From Dermatemys mawii (Eukaryota; Chordata; Testudines; Dermatemydidae), in NCBI GenBank assembly GCA_007922305.1, contig ML677358.1:13099343-13163342 (forward strand): a stretch of DNA of 64,000 nucleotides. Direction: 5' to 3'. The notes under the pieces are model-generated. The model was not told the DNA's origin, made no database searches, and worked only from the letters and a program-made list of their open reading frames with translations. Positions 39,657-52,335 of the stretch are shown here, one piece after another (position 1 is the first letter of the stretch; every line of letters starts with the position of its first letter). The position numbers and the translations under genes were made by a program.

Positions 39657-39743
39657 CCACACATAAAATAATCCCGTTTTGACCCATGATTTACAAGCAC
39701 CCCTAGTATATCATGGGTCAAAATGGGACTATTTCATGTGTGG
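39657..39743. repeat. 87-base hairpin, 38-base arms
   Basis: The left arm 39657-39694 runs from CCACACATAAAATAATCCCG to GACCCATGATTTAC. The right arm 39706-39743 is its reverse complement with four mismatches. The loop is AAGCACCCCTA. The size and pairing resemble MADE1-type MITEs, some of which serve as microRNA precursors. TTC borders both ends, a possible 3-base target duplication. Confidence 0.7.
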
Positions 39744-39999
39744 TTCATAAAGAATTGCTCATATGTCATGGCTTGTTTCTGACACAAGAAACATATTCAC
39801 TGGGATAAGTTATTAAGCTTCTGGAGAGTTGTTTATTAAAAACAAGATCAATACACTCCTATTTTTTCAATATACCTTTGTCCCAGAGGGACCATATAAA
39901 ATATAATTCACTTCTGATCTCTGTGTAAAAATCATGAACTATTTTACAAAAAAATCTTTGACTTATTTGAAAGTTTATTTTAATACATTTGGTCTAGAT

Positions 40000-40205
40000 T
40001 TTCAAAAATATGAGCCTAAATTTGCTTCTAAATTCACATTTGGGCACCTAAATAGAGGCCTTATTTTCAAAAGTAGTGGGCACCCTGCACTTCCCAATGA
40101 AGGCAGTGACAGCTACTTAGTCCTTGGTGCTTTTGAAATTAGGTCAATTATTTAGGTGCCTAAATGTGAATTTAGAACCCTAACTTTAGGCTTCTATATT
40201 TGAAA
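40000..40205. mobile_element. MITE with long inverted repeats (AGGTGCCTAAAT type)
   Basis: TTTTCAAAAATATGAGCC, TAAATTCACATTTGGGCACC and TAAATAGAGGCC on the left are mirrored by TTATTTAGGTGCCTAAATGT, GAATTTAGAACCC and TAACTTTAGGCTTCTATATT on the right, around a central AATGAAGGCAGTGACAG. Confidence 0.55.
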
Positions 40206-40979
40206 TATCTTTATCTTTCCTGTCAGGGAATTTTGAAAAGGCAGGTTAACATACGGAAGGATTTACATATAATTTATTTTAAACAAAAGTGTATGTGTTT
40301 AAAGGAAAGTTTTGTGCCAACAAGGAAATTTCATTGTTTTCTTTACTAGCTGCCCCACATACTCAAGGGCTTTATCATCTTGATGCAGGGATGCTAATTA
40401 TGATTCTATGCGCATTGAGGTAAGAATATATGCCTCATTGATAATGAGCTGAAATTTGCAGTAACTTACATATACGTAAAATAAACACTGAATAAAATCT
40501 TCTGTGTATGGGAAATAATAATTGTGACATGTAACTAAGTGTTTTATTAGTTCATGAGACATAACCCCAATTGTTACATGCTCCTTTCCCATTAGCCTTC
40601 AGAACTTAGCCTCAGCCTTTTTTAACAACAATGAAGCAATACATCAACTGTATCATAACTACATGCCAAATTAAAACTTGGCAGAGAAATGTTGACAGAA
40701 TGGTATTAAAACATTGTTACACAGTTCACCCAAATGACATCTAATGAACACATTTTGTGAATGAATAGAAAAGCATAAACATTGTAAACATTTCTTGGCA
40801 TTTGTGTAGTAGATTTTCTCTCAGACATAGGGTGAAATCAAAGCCCTGGATCCTAACGTCACACCTAGGGACTGATTCAGCTCCAATGCAATACTCCTTC
40901 TGTGGGAGCTGGACCCTCTGTTTCTTCCGCAGGGCGAAACTGTGGCTGTATAAAGTAGTGCTTTGTTATGCTGCTCTAT

Positions 40980-41245
40980 GAGCACCCTAAGAAATGGATT
41001 GAGTCAGATTTTGATTCTTTTAATGTTATATTTTATTATCATTTTAAATAAATTTCAAAACAATGTTACTTCCAAAAAAAATATTAAAATGTTCCATTTT
41101 GATAAGGTTGAAACTTTTTTAAAAAACAAAATTTCATCACAATGTACACATTCCCCCAGAAAGTTTTCATTTTGACAAAATGGCATTTTCCAATGGAAAA
41201 ATATTCTGACAGAAATTTCCTGACTACCTCTACTATTAATCATTT
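40980..41245. repeat. AT-rich self-complementary repeat
   Basis: TCCATTTTGATAAGGTTGAA, AAAACAAAATTTCATCAC and TTTCATTTTGACAAAATGGC resemble a low-complexity hAT-type dispersed family ending near CTACCTCTAC. The boundaries are uncertain. Confidence 0.3.
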
Positions 41246-42259
41246 CTTTGCATTGCATTTCCTTGGTTATTTAAAATGGGTGGGAAAGCATATGACAACA
41301 CACTGAAATAGATTCACACTTCTTTCAATGCGTGAGGTGAATGGCATCTGTTTGTTTCAATGTGCTATTAAAGAAAGGAGATCCAAGTGACTGAGTCTGA
41401 AATGGATGTGCTCAAATGTGCATGAGAATTACACTTTGAAACAGAAAATTACCAGTAGAACTATGGAATTTTAAAGCTCCAGATCTGTGGTGTCTTTCCT
41501 CAAACATGACTTCTGCTTTCAAAGCAGTTCTATTTACTACAATGTACAGACAGCCCTGTACAAAAAAATGCATGATCTATAGTAACAGATGTAGTGCTGA
41601 TTCTGATTCCATTCTAATTATTCAGCAGTGTAACTCCAGTTACTTCAGTGGTGATACCCTGGTTTATACCACTCTAAGAGATATCAGAACTGAGCTTCCT
41701 GTTTGTCCTTAATCCGTGAGGGTCAGATTCTAATGTTATGCTGGAGCACAGGAAAGCAGAGCACACAAAAAGGCTCTCAGAACTGCAGCTCCTGGATTCT
41801 AGGAAGGGCAGATTTTGCATCAAGTCTCATGAGATGTCATAATGAGTCAGCATTTACAGAGGGTGACTAGTAGGGCTGGGGGAATCTAAGAGTTCAAGAT
41901 TTGGAAAAATATTTTGTGGGGATGGCAAAACTATTGTAGGTCAGATCATTTTTTCCTGTAATTTAATTCCATGATTTATTTTCATGGTGCTTTAATGAAG
42001 AACTATGCTGCTCTATCTAAATGCAAGCCTTGTGCTGTGTACTGGGGATAAGGAATATTCCCCTCGAAAGTTAGGCTGACACAAATTGGTGCACTACATG
42101 AGATATATGGCCTTTGTTTATTTTTGCATCCAAATTTCTTTCCCATCCGCTCCCCCCAACATTTTTCAGTTTCTTTTAAGCAAACTTGAACCCGACACTG
42201 TAACCAAGTACAATTCAAATAAGCCATGCAATTGTAAGTAGAGTTAATATCTTTTCCAA

Positions 42260-42640
42260 AGAGGACATTGCTGGAGTGGGGTACAGTTGGAGGGTGTTGG
42301 AAGGGTATTTGGGGTGTGTGTGGACTGGGAGGGAGTATATGGCAGGGGCTGGAAGAGGCATTTGGGAGATGCTGAGGGGTATATGTGTACTGTGAGGGGT
42401 ACCTGGAGGGTGCCGGAGGGCTTCACTCTTGAGGTGACGGGCAGTGTCGCTCCCTATCATAGTGGCAGGGCAGCTGGTGCAGACCCAGGATGCAGTGCCA
42501 GCTGTCAATCAACACCTCTCTGCATCTTCCCATCCTCAGTCCTGGAAGCCAGGGCTTGGGTGGGCAGGATCTGGCAGGATCCGGGACCCACTGGGATAAG
42601 GAGCCAGCTCTTTCTGAGCTGCTACATCTGCTTCACAAAA
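42260..42640. repeat. G-rich imperfect tandem tract
   Basis: GGAGGGTGTTGGAAGGGTAT, GAGGGGTATATGTGTACTGT and GAGGGGTACCTGGAGGGTGC recur at roughly 15-25 base spacing, followed by a less repetitive GC-rich part. The open frames here are compositional. Confidence 0.35.
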
Positions 42641-42724
42641 ATCCTCGACATTTCCTTTATTTGAAAAATCCTCCTGGACAGAGGATCAGAGGAAATGTCT
42701 GAAATTACAGTGAGACTTAGGCTC

Positions 42725-42925
42725 ATAAGGGTGAGATTTTTAAAGCTATTTGGGTGCCTAACATTGCAAATGGCATCTCATGGGATTTTCAGGCACGCCT
42801 AGGTACCTAATTCTCATGAAAAGAAATCACTGGGAGTTAGATGCCTTGGGGCTTTTGAAAATCTCACTAGGTACCTATTTACTTCCTTAGGGTCATAAAT
42901 ACTTTTGAAAATCTGACCATTAGTG
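42725..42925. mobile_element. MITE-like element, GTGAGATTTT ends
   Basis: GGGTGAGATTTTTAAAGC, TTTGGGTGCCTAACATTG on the left and GGGGCTTTTGAAAATCTCAC, TAGGTACCTATTTACTTCC on the right are mirrored. It is related in design to the 40000-40205 element. Confidence 0.45.
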
Positions 42926-44029
42926 GCTTTTGAATGTGTGGTCCTTTGTCTTTAATAAGATGTACCTTATATAGCTCTCATATGCGAGAATTTAACTTTT
43001 GTGGATTTGGAGGATAGAAGGTGAAGATATTCCAATACAGAACAGGAAGTCCTAAATGAATGGAAAGGGCAGAAAAGTCATCATTTTTAACTGTCAAAAC
43101 GATGAAAGCCTGCAAAGCATGTCTGATTCAAGCTGTTGGAAAAGATGATGATTGAACCTGTTAAATAATAGTGTACTCTGTAAGCAGAATCATATGTATT
43201 AAACTGGGTAGCATTTTCAGGGGAGGAACGATATTTCAGTAATACTTAAAGAACTTAAAGAAAAAAGTGTGCATTTTTTTAAATCAATCTGTATACACAG
43301 GTATCCATTATTTCAAGTAATTTATTTCAAAGCATACTCTTTAAGTTTGAGCTAATTCTTAATAATTGTGCAGCTAGTAAATGTAAGTCTTATACTATAC
43401 ACCAAGATTTTAATTAACAATATGTAAATTAGAGCTTCTGTGCTTTGAATGAGTGTTTGGATGTTCACTCATCACTCACAGTATTCTGAGAATCAATACT
43501 TTTGAACTGGGGAAAATATAGATTTTGACTGTGCCTTGGTGATTTTTTTAGTATCTTTGTTGCTAAATTTCAGCAAACATTGTGTGTGCAATTTGACATC
43601 CGCCAGATTTATTGGGAAATGTTCTTTACTGAACTCTTAGAAATTTCAATCTTTTCTATGGTGGCTTTCAGGTGTAATTTTCAACAGTCTGAAGGCTGGA
43701 TTAGATATGCACTTCCCATTATTGTTAATGCCTAATGTTTTCCCATGAATAAAACTGGTAGCTTGTAGTGACGAGCAAACCTCCATAAATTCAGATCAAA
43801 TAAGACCTACAATCAAAGCCTGTGACATCTAGACAAATGTATTAGGTTGTTTTGAAGTACTCATTCTCATAATCACCTCCCACCAGCAACAGCCTTCTGC
43901 ACTTTGGACGGTCTTTGAAGCTCCCAGGCAGCAGAATAAAAAGTGAGTTTACCCCAGATCTAAACATCAGCCCAATCACAAAGTTTGCGGTTTCTTTAAG
44001 TATGGAGACATTTTAGCGTTATCATTGTT

Positions 44030-44165
44030 ACTATTAATCATGTTTATTATTGTTATGTGCAAGAGACACTTGAGAATGGGGCCCCATTGTGCTAGACCCT
44101 ATACAAACACAGAGTAATAGATAGTGCCTGCTTTGAAGAGCTTAGAGTCTAAATATGGGATTGTG
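44030..44165 (+). mobile_element. L2-like 3'-end repeat
   Basis: GTTTATTATTGTTATGTGCA, GGGGCCCCATTGTGCTAGAC, CCTATACAAACACAGAG and GAAGAGCTTAGAGTCTAAAT form the fullest copy of the dispersed family seen at 15135, 33060, 51815 and 53625. Confidence 0.5.
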
Positions 44166-47100
44166 GTTCAGGCCTATCTCCATTTAAAACAGGATAAATA
44201 CAGGCCTGTGCCTGTACAGATTACACTCAATGTACATTAGAGTAAAGAGAGAAAATAGAACCTCAATGGGCAAAGATATAATCGTTGTGACAAAAGACAC
44301 AGAAGGTACACAGAAACTGAAAAACTACATTGTGAGAGAGTATTCATGAGAGACAAATACTCTGTGCAGGAGAAATCGGTTAAGCTACTTATCCATTAAG
44401 TCCTGGGAAACAGATTGTGTAAATCTACAAATATTTGAAACCTAGCTATATAATGCCTACCATGGTAATTCTGAGATGGTGTTGAGAGTAGGGTCAAGTC
44501 TTGAGGTGAGCTTCAAGAGGTTCAGAGTGGGTGGCAATGACCCTTAAGAGCTGGTATGTTGAAAAATCTCACCCGATCTGCTGAGACTTCAGCAGTCTTG
44601 AACAATGGAAGTCAGACATTTTAACTAGATTTCTGCCATCTTGGACTGCATCTCATCCAGAAAATGGTATCTTCAGTTTTGGATGTGAACCCAGATTCAA
44701 AACTCGAGTGTGGAGGAGTTGGATCTAGAGGCTGAAACTCTCCTTATCACCAAAATTTAAAGTCCAGTTCAGAAAAATGGTTGCTGGGACTATATTTTTA
44801 AGCATAGATTATCCCCTTGCATGGCCAGCAGAAATAGGCGGTGGAAGCACTGCTTAACCCTTGAAAGCATTTTGTAATCAAATTATGAAATGTCTGAGAC
44901 CCCTTGGCACAAACGGCACTTTGTGGGTGTCACCAATGTCAAAACCATTACTATACTATCCATTAAACACTCAGTTCTTATTCCCTTATTTTCATGTAGT
45001 ATGTAATTTCTATCTCACAATAAACAGTAAAACTCTCCAGACAATCAGTTTTGCCTAGTGTACTTTAAACACCTCCCCAAGACATAGAGAAAGCATGGCA
45101 AAAGGAGATAGATTAATAGAATCGCTAATCTATTAATAGTCTTCACTTGAGAAGTGACAGTATCTTCCACACCCTCATGTAGGTTATATAGTAAGAAGAC
45201 ATTTCAAGATACTATTCAATCACTTCTGCTTTACTCCAAGGAGTCAGGTGCCCCATCATAAATAGCAATATTACATACTGTTGCATACAACAGCACAACT
45301 GCTACAACAATAAATCTGAAGTTAACTTGGGTCACTGATATGTGGACTCAGTCTTTTGAGGTACAGAGCACACCTTGCAATACAATGACCTACATGGTAG
45401 AAAACACACTACTGTGTACAGGAGAAATGGCCAGGGTGCCAGGCTGCTATTGAGGGGCTCTATAAAGTGAAAACTGCAATATTTGCTTTAAAAAATGCAC
45501 TGAAAAGGCTTAAACTATTCTGTAGAGAGGTACCAAGGTGTTAACAGAAACAAGAGATTTTGTATGTGGAAACGTTTGAACCCTGAAAATGAGGTGACAA
45601 ATGGCCTTCTCTGCTCCACTGAAACTCTCATAGCTTAGCCAGGCTATGACTAGCTGCAGCCCAAAGTGTGAAAAATCCTTTGGCATTTATCATCATTTGT
45701 TATGGCTGGACTCTGACCTCATTTCCAAATTATGGAGAAAAAATCAGAGTAGCTGTTCAAGCCATTCCAGACACCCTAGCCTCTGGTTTTTCCTCCCATT
45801 ATGAGCTTTAAGATGTCGACATTGACCTGCCACATAGCCAGCATAAAACAGATTTACCGAATAAATTGTTACACTGAGCTTGAAAAATATATTGGTTTGA
45901 TTGGGCTGGCACTGGGGCCACACCCAACCTCACAGAAAAAGGTTACTTAGAGACACCCTTCTGCTAATTCCCTTTGCATAAGGTATAACCTAACAAAGCA
46001 GGGAAAAGTAACCTTGTCTGGGGTCCCTTTCCATATTTATGGTAAGGTGAGTTATCACAGGGATTTAGCCTTCAGGAATTAGTTCATCGTGGAGAATTCA
46101 ACTGCACTGATTATTTTGTAAGTCATGGGTTTTAACTTCTTCTATTATCCTGTTGTCCTACAGTAAACACTTTCACCCAATTAACATTGATCTTTAGTTC
46201 ATACTTTATAGCTTGTTATTGGAGGAAGCTAACATAACATATATTCATAACACTACATGTATATATGCACTTAGATGACCCATGGAAGGGACTGACCTGA
46301 GGGCTTGTTAAATTGTTATATGTTTTTCAATACATACTTTCTGCTCTCTTTCACGTCTTGAGTTTCACATAATGTTCTATTTCAGTGGGTTGTTTGCTCA
46401 TTGGTATTGATGGCAGAATATCTCTATGTCTCTTTATTTGAGAAACACAGTAAGTAAATAATGCCCAAACTTGAGATATCAGTGAGCAGGGAAAGGTTGT
46501 TTGGTCTGTCTTATTTCTTTGTATTCATTTTTTGTCAGGGTCAGATTACATTTTTATTCCATCTATCTGAAAGTATCAGCCACCAGTATTTCAACCACCA
46601 TGTCATCTACACGTGTCCTGATCTGGATTTGATGACATCACATTCATATACTCCAGAACTCCTGCCATTGATACCGTAGATGGTGGGGGTACTAGTATAG
46701 CACTGCAATGGGAAACATGAATAAAAATTTTAGTATAGACACAACCGAGGCGTGGTTTAGCTGTTTTATTGTTCCAAATGGTTGTTTGGGCAAATTTATT
46801 CTATGCAGTGTTTCTACTGCTTGTGAAATGAAATGTTTTGTCGAAAGGATATTTTCTGCCAAATTCTCAGTTGCTGCAGTTTCTGATTTGTTCTGTAACC
46901 AATCCTTTCTATTTAAACATCAGTAGTTTGGTCCTTCTCCCAGTAAAGTTAATGGCAAACCTCCCACTGACTTCAGTGGGATTAGGATTGAACCCAAATC
47001 TGTTGTTATTTTGGGTCCAACTCCTTATATTATTTGAAAGCCATCAGTCTTCCTTTTTTCTATAGAGACAAATTCCAGGGCGCACACATTTGTCTAGTTT

Positions 47101-47799
47101 TTCAGCCTGTAGTGACCTTCCCATTTAATGATGGTCTATATTTTAATGCCATATTTCTGCTAATTTTTTACAGTACATTGCAGTTTGCATGGCAGCATAC
47201 ATTAACGACACTCTGCATAAATACATTTTTCCTCCTAAACTCTCTATCAGTATTGTTCTACTGTCTCTTTGCTTTCATTTAGTACCTTTCCTTCGGAGAA
47301 TATCATCCAATCAAATAGTTTGGCAGCATCTACTTTCTCTTCACCCCTCAGTCACATTTTTGACCATATCAGGTGTGGCCAAAATATTTGGTATGCTGTC
47401 TCTTGCCTTTTCTGAGAAAGTATTAACAAAATTATTTTGGACAGTGGAGGGGTTGAGTTAAAGAAATAAAGCAACTAATTAAGGCTACCTTGGTTAAATT
47501 ATAAAAGAGGGTGGACCTGCATGGCATTTAATTGTCATAGGCCACAGAACTGGGGCTTGGTGGCACCTGGGCACAGCCCAACCACTTTTTCAGTGGGCCA
47601 GACCTGAGTGGTGTTGCAACCTCACGTGCCAGGGCACAACGCCACTCACTCAGATTTGGAGGGGATGTGTGAAGGGGCTCATGGGTCGAGGGAAGAGGTG
47701 CCTGATAGAAGACGACGACGGTCAGGTCGTGGTGAAGCAAATCAATCGCCCGCACACACATGCTTTCAGTGGTGCATTGCAGCCCTTGGTATACATCAA

Positions 47800-48095
47800 G
47801 CAGGAGATCAGTTTCTGGGGTGGTCTAAACTGTGCCCAAGAACTGTGACCAAGCAAAATAAAGATGAGCTAAGAAAATATTTAGGCTGGTTCTCAGGGAA
47901 AGTTCCCTGATAGCACAATCTATTAGCTATTGAAGAGTCTACCTCAGGAATTGGTGTCAGCACCCTACCTAGAAGCATTCTAAGCCACACGTTGGACAGA
48001 ACCCTGCCGAAAATGCTGACAGAAAAATCCAGCACTGGCAGGGAGACGGAAAAGGGAACCAAGCAGTTCTTTTCTAACTTCTATGATTCTGTATT
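47800..48095 (+). mobile_element. CR1-type LINE 3' end
   Basis: GGAAAGTTCCCTGATAGCAC, AATCTATTAGCTATTGAAGA, GTCTACCTCAGGAATTGG and the terminal CTTCTATGATTCTG match a CR1 3' end in plus orientation. It is diverged. Confidence 0.5.
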
Positions 48096-48369
48096 TTCCT
48101 GTAATATATTTATTTAGAGTATACCCACTTTGCAATATCTAGGGGCTGTCTTGATAGCGCCTGTAGTTTTCAGTCATGATTCCTTCTTGTGGGAAGTACG
48201 CAGGAATAATAAGGGTTAATGGCAGCATTAGATAAGGACTGCAGATAAGGAAATCAGACCATGCAAGAATGTGAGAATGCACATGGGGAACAGGTGTATG
48301 CAAGTTATGCCTGAAAGGAAAACTAGAATAATATACATCACTAAACCTCTTTTAATGTTTTTTAAAAGT

Positions 48370-49000
48370 TAAGAGGGTTCTGTGTGGGGCAATCTGGGTA
48401 CGGGCAGCTCAGTGGGAGATCTGATTGCAGGGGGAGGATCTGGTTGCACAGGGGCTTGTTGGGGGGTTCTGGGTGAAATGGTAACGGCACTCTACAGGGA
48501 GGTCCAGGTGAAAGTGTTTGGGGTGCAGTGGGGGAGTGTTCTGGGTGTGGGGAGAATAGAGATCAGCAGGGGGGTCTTGGTGTGGAGGGCTTAGCGAGGG
48601 GTCCAGATGCTGGGGGAGTGGGGTTCAGTGGGATGGGGATTTAGGTGCAGCTGGCTCATCGGGGTGGTCAGCTGCAGGGGGAGTAGGACTCATCAGGGGA
48701 GGATTCTGGGTGTGTGTGGGGTGAGGCTAGGCAGGATGGTCTGGCTATGAGGGGTCTGGATGCACAGGAGTTGCGCAGATGTGGGAGCAGCTCCCTGTAC
48801 AGGGATCCCGCCCCCTGCAGCTAAGCAGCAATGGGTGCAGTAAGTACGGGGTCAGGGGAAGCGTTTGCAGAGCTTCCTACAGATGGAGGAGAAATCTGGG
48901 GATGGGTCTGACCCGGCCCCAGATGCTGTGCAGGGAATGGGGAAGATGCAGGTGAAGAGGAAGTCCCGTCCTCCCTAGCCCAGCCAGAATTAGCAGCTGA
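48370..49000. repeat. G-rich dispersed repeat tract
   Basis: Many GGGGG-separated phrases such as GGATCTGGTTGCACAGGGGC, TTGGGGGGTTCTGGGTG and GGGGGAGTAGGACTCATCAG give an irregular minisatellite look. It probably derives from the interior of a GC-rich DNA transposon. No exon is supported. Confidence 0.4.
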
Positions 49001-49282
49001 ACCCAGTGCAGGATAGAAGCCACCAGCTGGGTCTTCCCCAGTCCCGCCCCTGCCCCATAGGGATTTACCTCCCAGCCCTCTGCCTTCGGCACCTGGAACA
49101 TACTGCTCGGGAGAGTCTCATGACCGCTCTTGTTGCTTCCCTTTGCTTTCCTGTCAGAAAGCCATTTTTCTGCAGGGCAGCAAAGAAATCTGCAGGGAAC
49201 ATACACTCTGCCCAAGCACGATAGTACAAGAATTCCACCAGGAGTAATAATATAATTAAGGGGAGAGCAGCCATAACAGAGA

Positions 49283-49345
49283 TTCATAGATTTTAATGCC
49301 AGAACGGTCCGTTGGGATTATCTAGTCTAATTTCCTGCAAAAGAA
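49283..49345 (-). mobile_element. CR1 LINE 3' end fragment
   Basis: ATTCATAGATTTTAATGCCA, GAACGGTCCGTTGGGATTAT and CTAGTCTAATTTCCTGC are the reverse complement of a CR1 3' terminus. Confidence 0.6.
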
Positions 49346-50024
49346 AAGCAAAGGACCCCACCCTCCACTTCCTGCATCATGTTGTGGTTGAGTTGAAGCA
49401 TATTTTTTCAGAAAGACAGTTCATCATTACTACCACTCCTTGCTTAGTTATCACCCAGTTCAGAAGTGAGGGCCTGGAATGCTTGTGAATCACTGTTCTA
49501 ACTGATACATCACACAATGGAATACTGGCGTAGATTTTTTAGAGACCACCAAAATCAGAGTAGAAAACAGAATAAGCAGCTCCTTAAACATCTGTAATGT
49601 GTAGAAAGAAAGAAAGCATGATGGGAGACGATGTTGGAGGTTCCATGATGTCACTGGAAAAATATACCAGGAGTGTCTAAAAATTACAGATGATATTGTC
49701 AGCTTAACGTTATATATCTGGACAGTTGGTTTAAAACTCCATGCAGAGATAAAAGTCTCATAACCAAATAACATTTTTAAAAATTCTGCTCCAGGCAGAA
49801 ACGTCCCCAGGGTTTTGGGCTTCCATTCACATTTCAACTTCCACATTCTGCAAAGCGCTCAAAAGTCATCTAGCTAGACATCCAGCCTCTAGAGGTCAGT
49901 CTAAACCCTTACCAGTCAAAATCTTTCAGTCAAAGACTAGATATGGCAGTGTCTTCTGGTAAATTCTACCCTATTATAATTAATGGAGCCTTATGTCTAT
50001 CTTTATCACTGTCATATAGGGTTG

Positions 50025-50737
50025 CCAACTTTCTAACTGCACAAAACTGAAAACCCTTACCCCACACCCCTGCCCCTTCCCCGATGCCCTGCCCCTGCCC
50101 TCCTTGTCCGGGCCATGCCCCTTCTCACTCCATCCTCCTACCCCAGTCACTTGCTCTCCCCAGCCCTCGCTCACTTACTCATTTTTACCGGGCTGGGGCA
50201 GGGGGTTGGAGTGTGGGCTCCAGGAGGGAATTAGGGTGCAGGAGGAGACTCAGGGCTGGGACAGGGGCACGGGAGGGGGTGCGGGCTCTGGGAAGGAGTT
50301 TGGGTGTGGGAGAGGACTCAGGGCTAAGGCAGGGGGTTAGGGTCTAGGAGGGGCTGCAGGCTGCAGGCAGAGCTTACCTCAGGCGGCTCCTGGAAGTGGC
50401 TGGCATGTCCCTCGTCTCCTAGGTGGAGGTGTGACCAGGCAGTACTGCATGCTGCCTCTGCCCGCAGGCGCTGCCCCCGCAGCTCCCAGTGCCAATGGGA
50501 GTTGAGGAGCAACACCCAGGGCAGAGGCAGAGCTCTCTGGCCATCTCTCAGCCTAGGCGCCGCAGGGACATGTTGCTGCTTCTGGGGAGCCACATGGGGC
50601 CAGGTAGGGAGCCTGCCAGTCCCATGCCAACTGGACTTTTAACAGACCAGTCAGTGGTCCTGACCTGAGCTGCCGGGTCCCTTTTTGATTGGTGTTCCAG
50701 TCAAAAACTAGACACCTGGCAACACTACAGCCACAAC
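50025..50737. mobile_element. GC-rich hAT-like element
   Basis: The ends are AGGGTTGCCAACTTTCTAA and AACTAGACACCTGGCAAC. Inside are a CCCCTGCCC-rich segment, a GGCTGGGGCAGGGGGTTGG segment, GCTCCTGGAAGTGGCTGGCA and CCGCAGCTCCCAGTGCC with an inverted partner. The right half (50370-50737) matches a turtle repeat that I know (GTTCCAGTCAAAAACTAGAC ... ACACCTGGCAAC). It may be two related elements joined. Confidence 0.6.
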
Positions 50738-51325
50738 CATACACAGTCTGTTACACTGATGGGGGCTAAAAGATTACATCTTTAATTAGGCAAACCCAGA
50801 CATGCCAACAATGGAACAAAAATGATATCAATTTCAGAAGACTAAGTAGCTTACTGTACATATTTAAATGCAGAGTGAATAAAGTCTGGTCTAATGGATG
50901 GGTGATAGTCAAGGTATCAAAAGACTGAATCAAATACTTGAAAAAATAAGTTTGCAACCCAATAAACATTTCTAATCTCTTATTAGAGCATACTCATAAT
51001 ATCTAGTTTGTCTGTGGGGAACATGGGGTAAGGGAACATACATCCTGAAGCATGACAACTGCTTTTCAGTGGTAGTCCCAGAATTCCCAAAGCCCCTCCA
51101 TGGCTCTAGCTTTGGTCCAGCTTAACTTGAAGCACGTGAATGGTCCCACTGACAGTTCTGTTCCTGGCCACCCCTTTTTATATTTTTATATTTATTTAGA
51201 AGCCTCCTGAATTTTTATGTTATTTCTTGTATTGAGAAAAATCTACCATGTCCTATTAAACCAGCTAAAATGAAGTAAATTTACTCTAATTTCATTTTCA
51301 ATCCTCAGTGCAGTAAGATACTTAC

Positions 51326-51528
51326 TATATTCATCAGGGTCAGAAGGTACTTCTGTACATGTTCTTTCCCATGGAACTGTACAACTGAGTCATCAACTCC
51401 CAGGAGAACTTCAATGTTGTAGTCATCATCAGTTGCATGCCTCCGATATCTCTTTCTTGAGCTATTTACTTGGTCTTCAACGAGGCTCAGCATACTGACC
51501 AGGTTATCCAGATTACTCAGGTCGGCTG
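51326..51528 (-). CDS. ADAMTS2: ADAMTS2 exon: prodomain end, furin site, start of metalloprotease
   Basis: This is the most upstream ADAMTS2 exon in the window. ADAMTS2 is the secreted zinc endopeptidase that removes the N-propeptides of fibrillar procollagens. The exon encodes two bases of a split codon plus 67 residues, from [10 protein letters not shown] to LLTLMNI. Residues NSSRKRYRR contain the proprotein-convertase site that separates the prodomain from the mature enzyme. [20 protein letters not shown] then begins the M12B catalytic domain. The acceptor is TTTCAG and the donor is GTAAGT, with the intron in phase 0. The next exon starts with GTT AAT GAA, restoring the family order [12 protein letters not shown]. 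The segment [20 protein letters not shown] is near-identical to mammalian ADAMTS2. By order I think it corresponds to human exon 4 (inference). Earlier exons are not in the window. Confidence 0.95.
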
Positions 51529-51814
51529 CTGAAATTAAATAGAAAAATAGGCTGTCAGCAGCATATCAAGGTGGGATTATTTTTATCTTCATTGAAAAGA
51601 TAAAATATGGTTAAAAAAAAAACACGTCGAGAAAGAAGTAGCTTCTTCTCTTACGCCAGCATTACACCAGTGTAAGTAACTTCATTAGCATTATTCTGCA
51701 TTTAAGCAGGTGTAACAAAGAGAAAAATCTGGCCTACCGTATATCCACACTGTAACACATGTGAATCCTCTCCCCATATCTTTGTGGCATCCAGTTGTAT
51801 GTTGCCTTAAACTT

Positions 51815-51905
51815 AGACTGTATGCTCCTCAGAGCAGGGACCATCTCTTTCTTATATGTGTGTATAGTGCCTAAGACAATGGGGCTGAGGCCTATAGGCC
51901 CTACC
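51815..51905 (-). mobile_element. L2-like 3'-end repeat
   Basis: AGACTGTATGCTCCTCAGAG, CAGGGACCATCTCTTTCTTA and GTGCCTAAGACAATGGGGCT match the L2-type 3' end phrase order (TGTAAGCTCC ... GGCAGGGACTGT ... GTGCC). Confidence 0.5.
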
Positions 51906-51909
51906 TCCA

Positions 51910-52335
51910 CAGGCATCGACTCTGTGTGTGCTCCAGTGCTGGAGCACATACTGAAAAATATGAGCACTTACTGCTCAGCGCCCACCGGTAGCCAGCTCCC
52001 TGCCTCCCCTCGCCCCCAGTGCCTCCCATCCATCGGCGGCCCTGCAGATCAACTCCTCCCGCTCCTTCCCAGTGCCTCCTGCCCACAGAGCTCATCTGTT
52101 CTGCAGCGTGCAGGAGGCACTGGGAGGGACAGAGAGGAGTGGGGGGCGGGGTGTGCTTGGGGGAGCGGGCTGAACTGGGCAGGAAGAGGTGGAGGGGAAG
52201 AGGCAGGATGGGGGTGGAGGTTTGGAAGAAGGAGTGGGGTTGGGCAGGGATTGGAGGAAGGAGGCTGCTGGAGGCAGAGCCTGGGGTGGAGAGAGCGTTT
52301 AAGCACTTCCCAGAGGAAGTCAGCACTGTACCTAC
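51910..52335. mobile_element. GC-rich hAT-like element
   Basis: TGCTGGAGCACATACTGAAA, AATATGAGCACTTACTGCTC, GCGCCCACCGG, then a pyrimidine-rich then purine-rich interior with GCGTGCAGGAGGCACTGGGA, ending AGAGGAAGTCAGCACTG. It shares the GCGTGCAGGAGGC core with 24109-24535. The long overlapping frames on both strands are compositional. Confidence 0.5.

Noticed and set aside
48877..49287. 136-codon minus-strand frame
   Set aside because: It overlaps a G-rich dispersed repeat and a CR1 end, and shows no ADAMTS2 prodomain similarity or splice structure.
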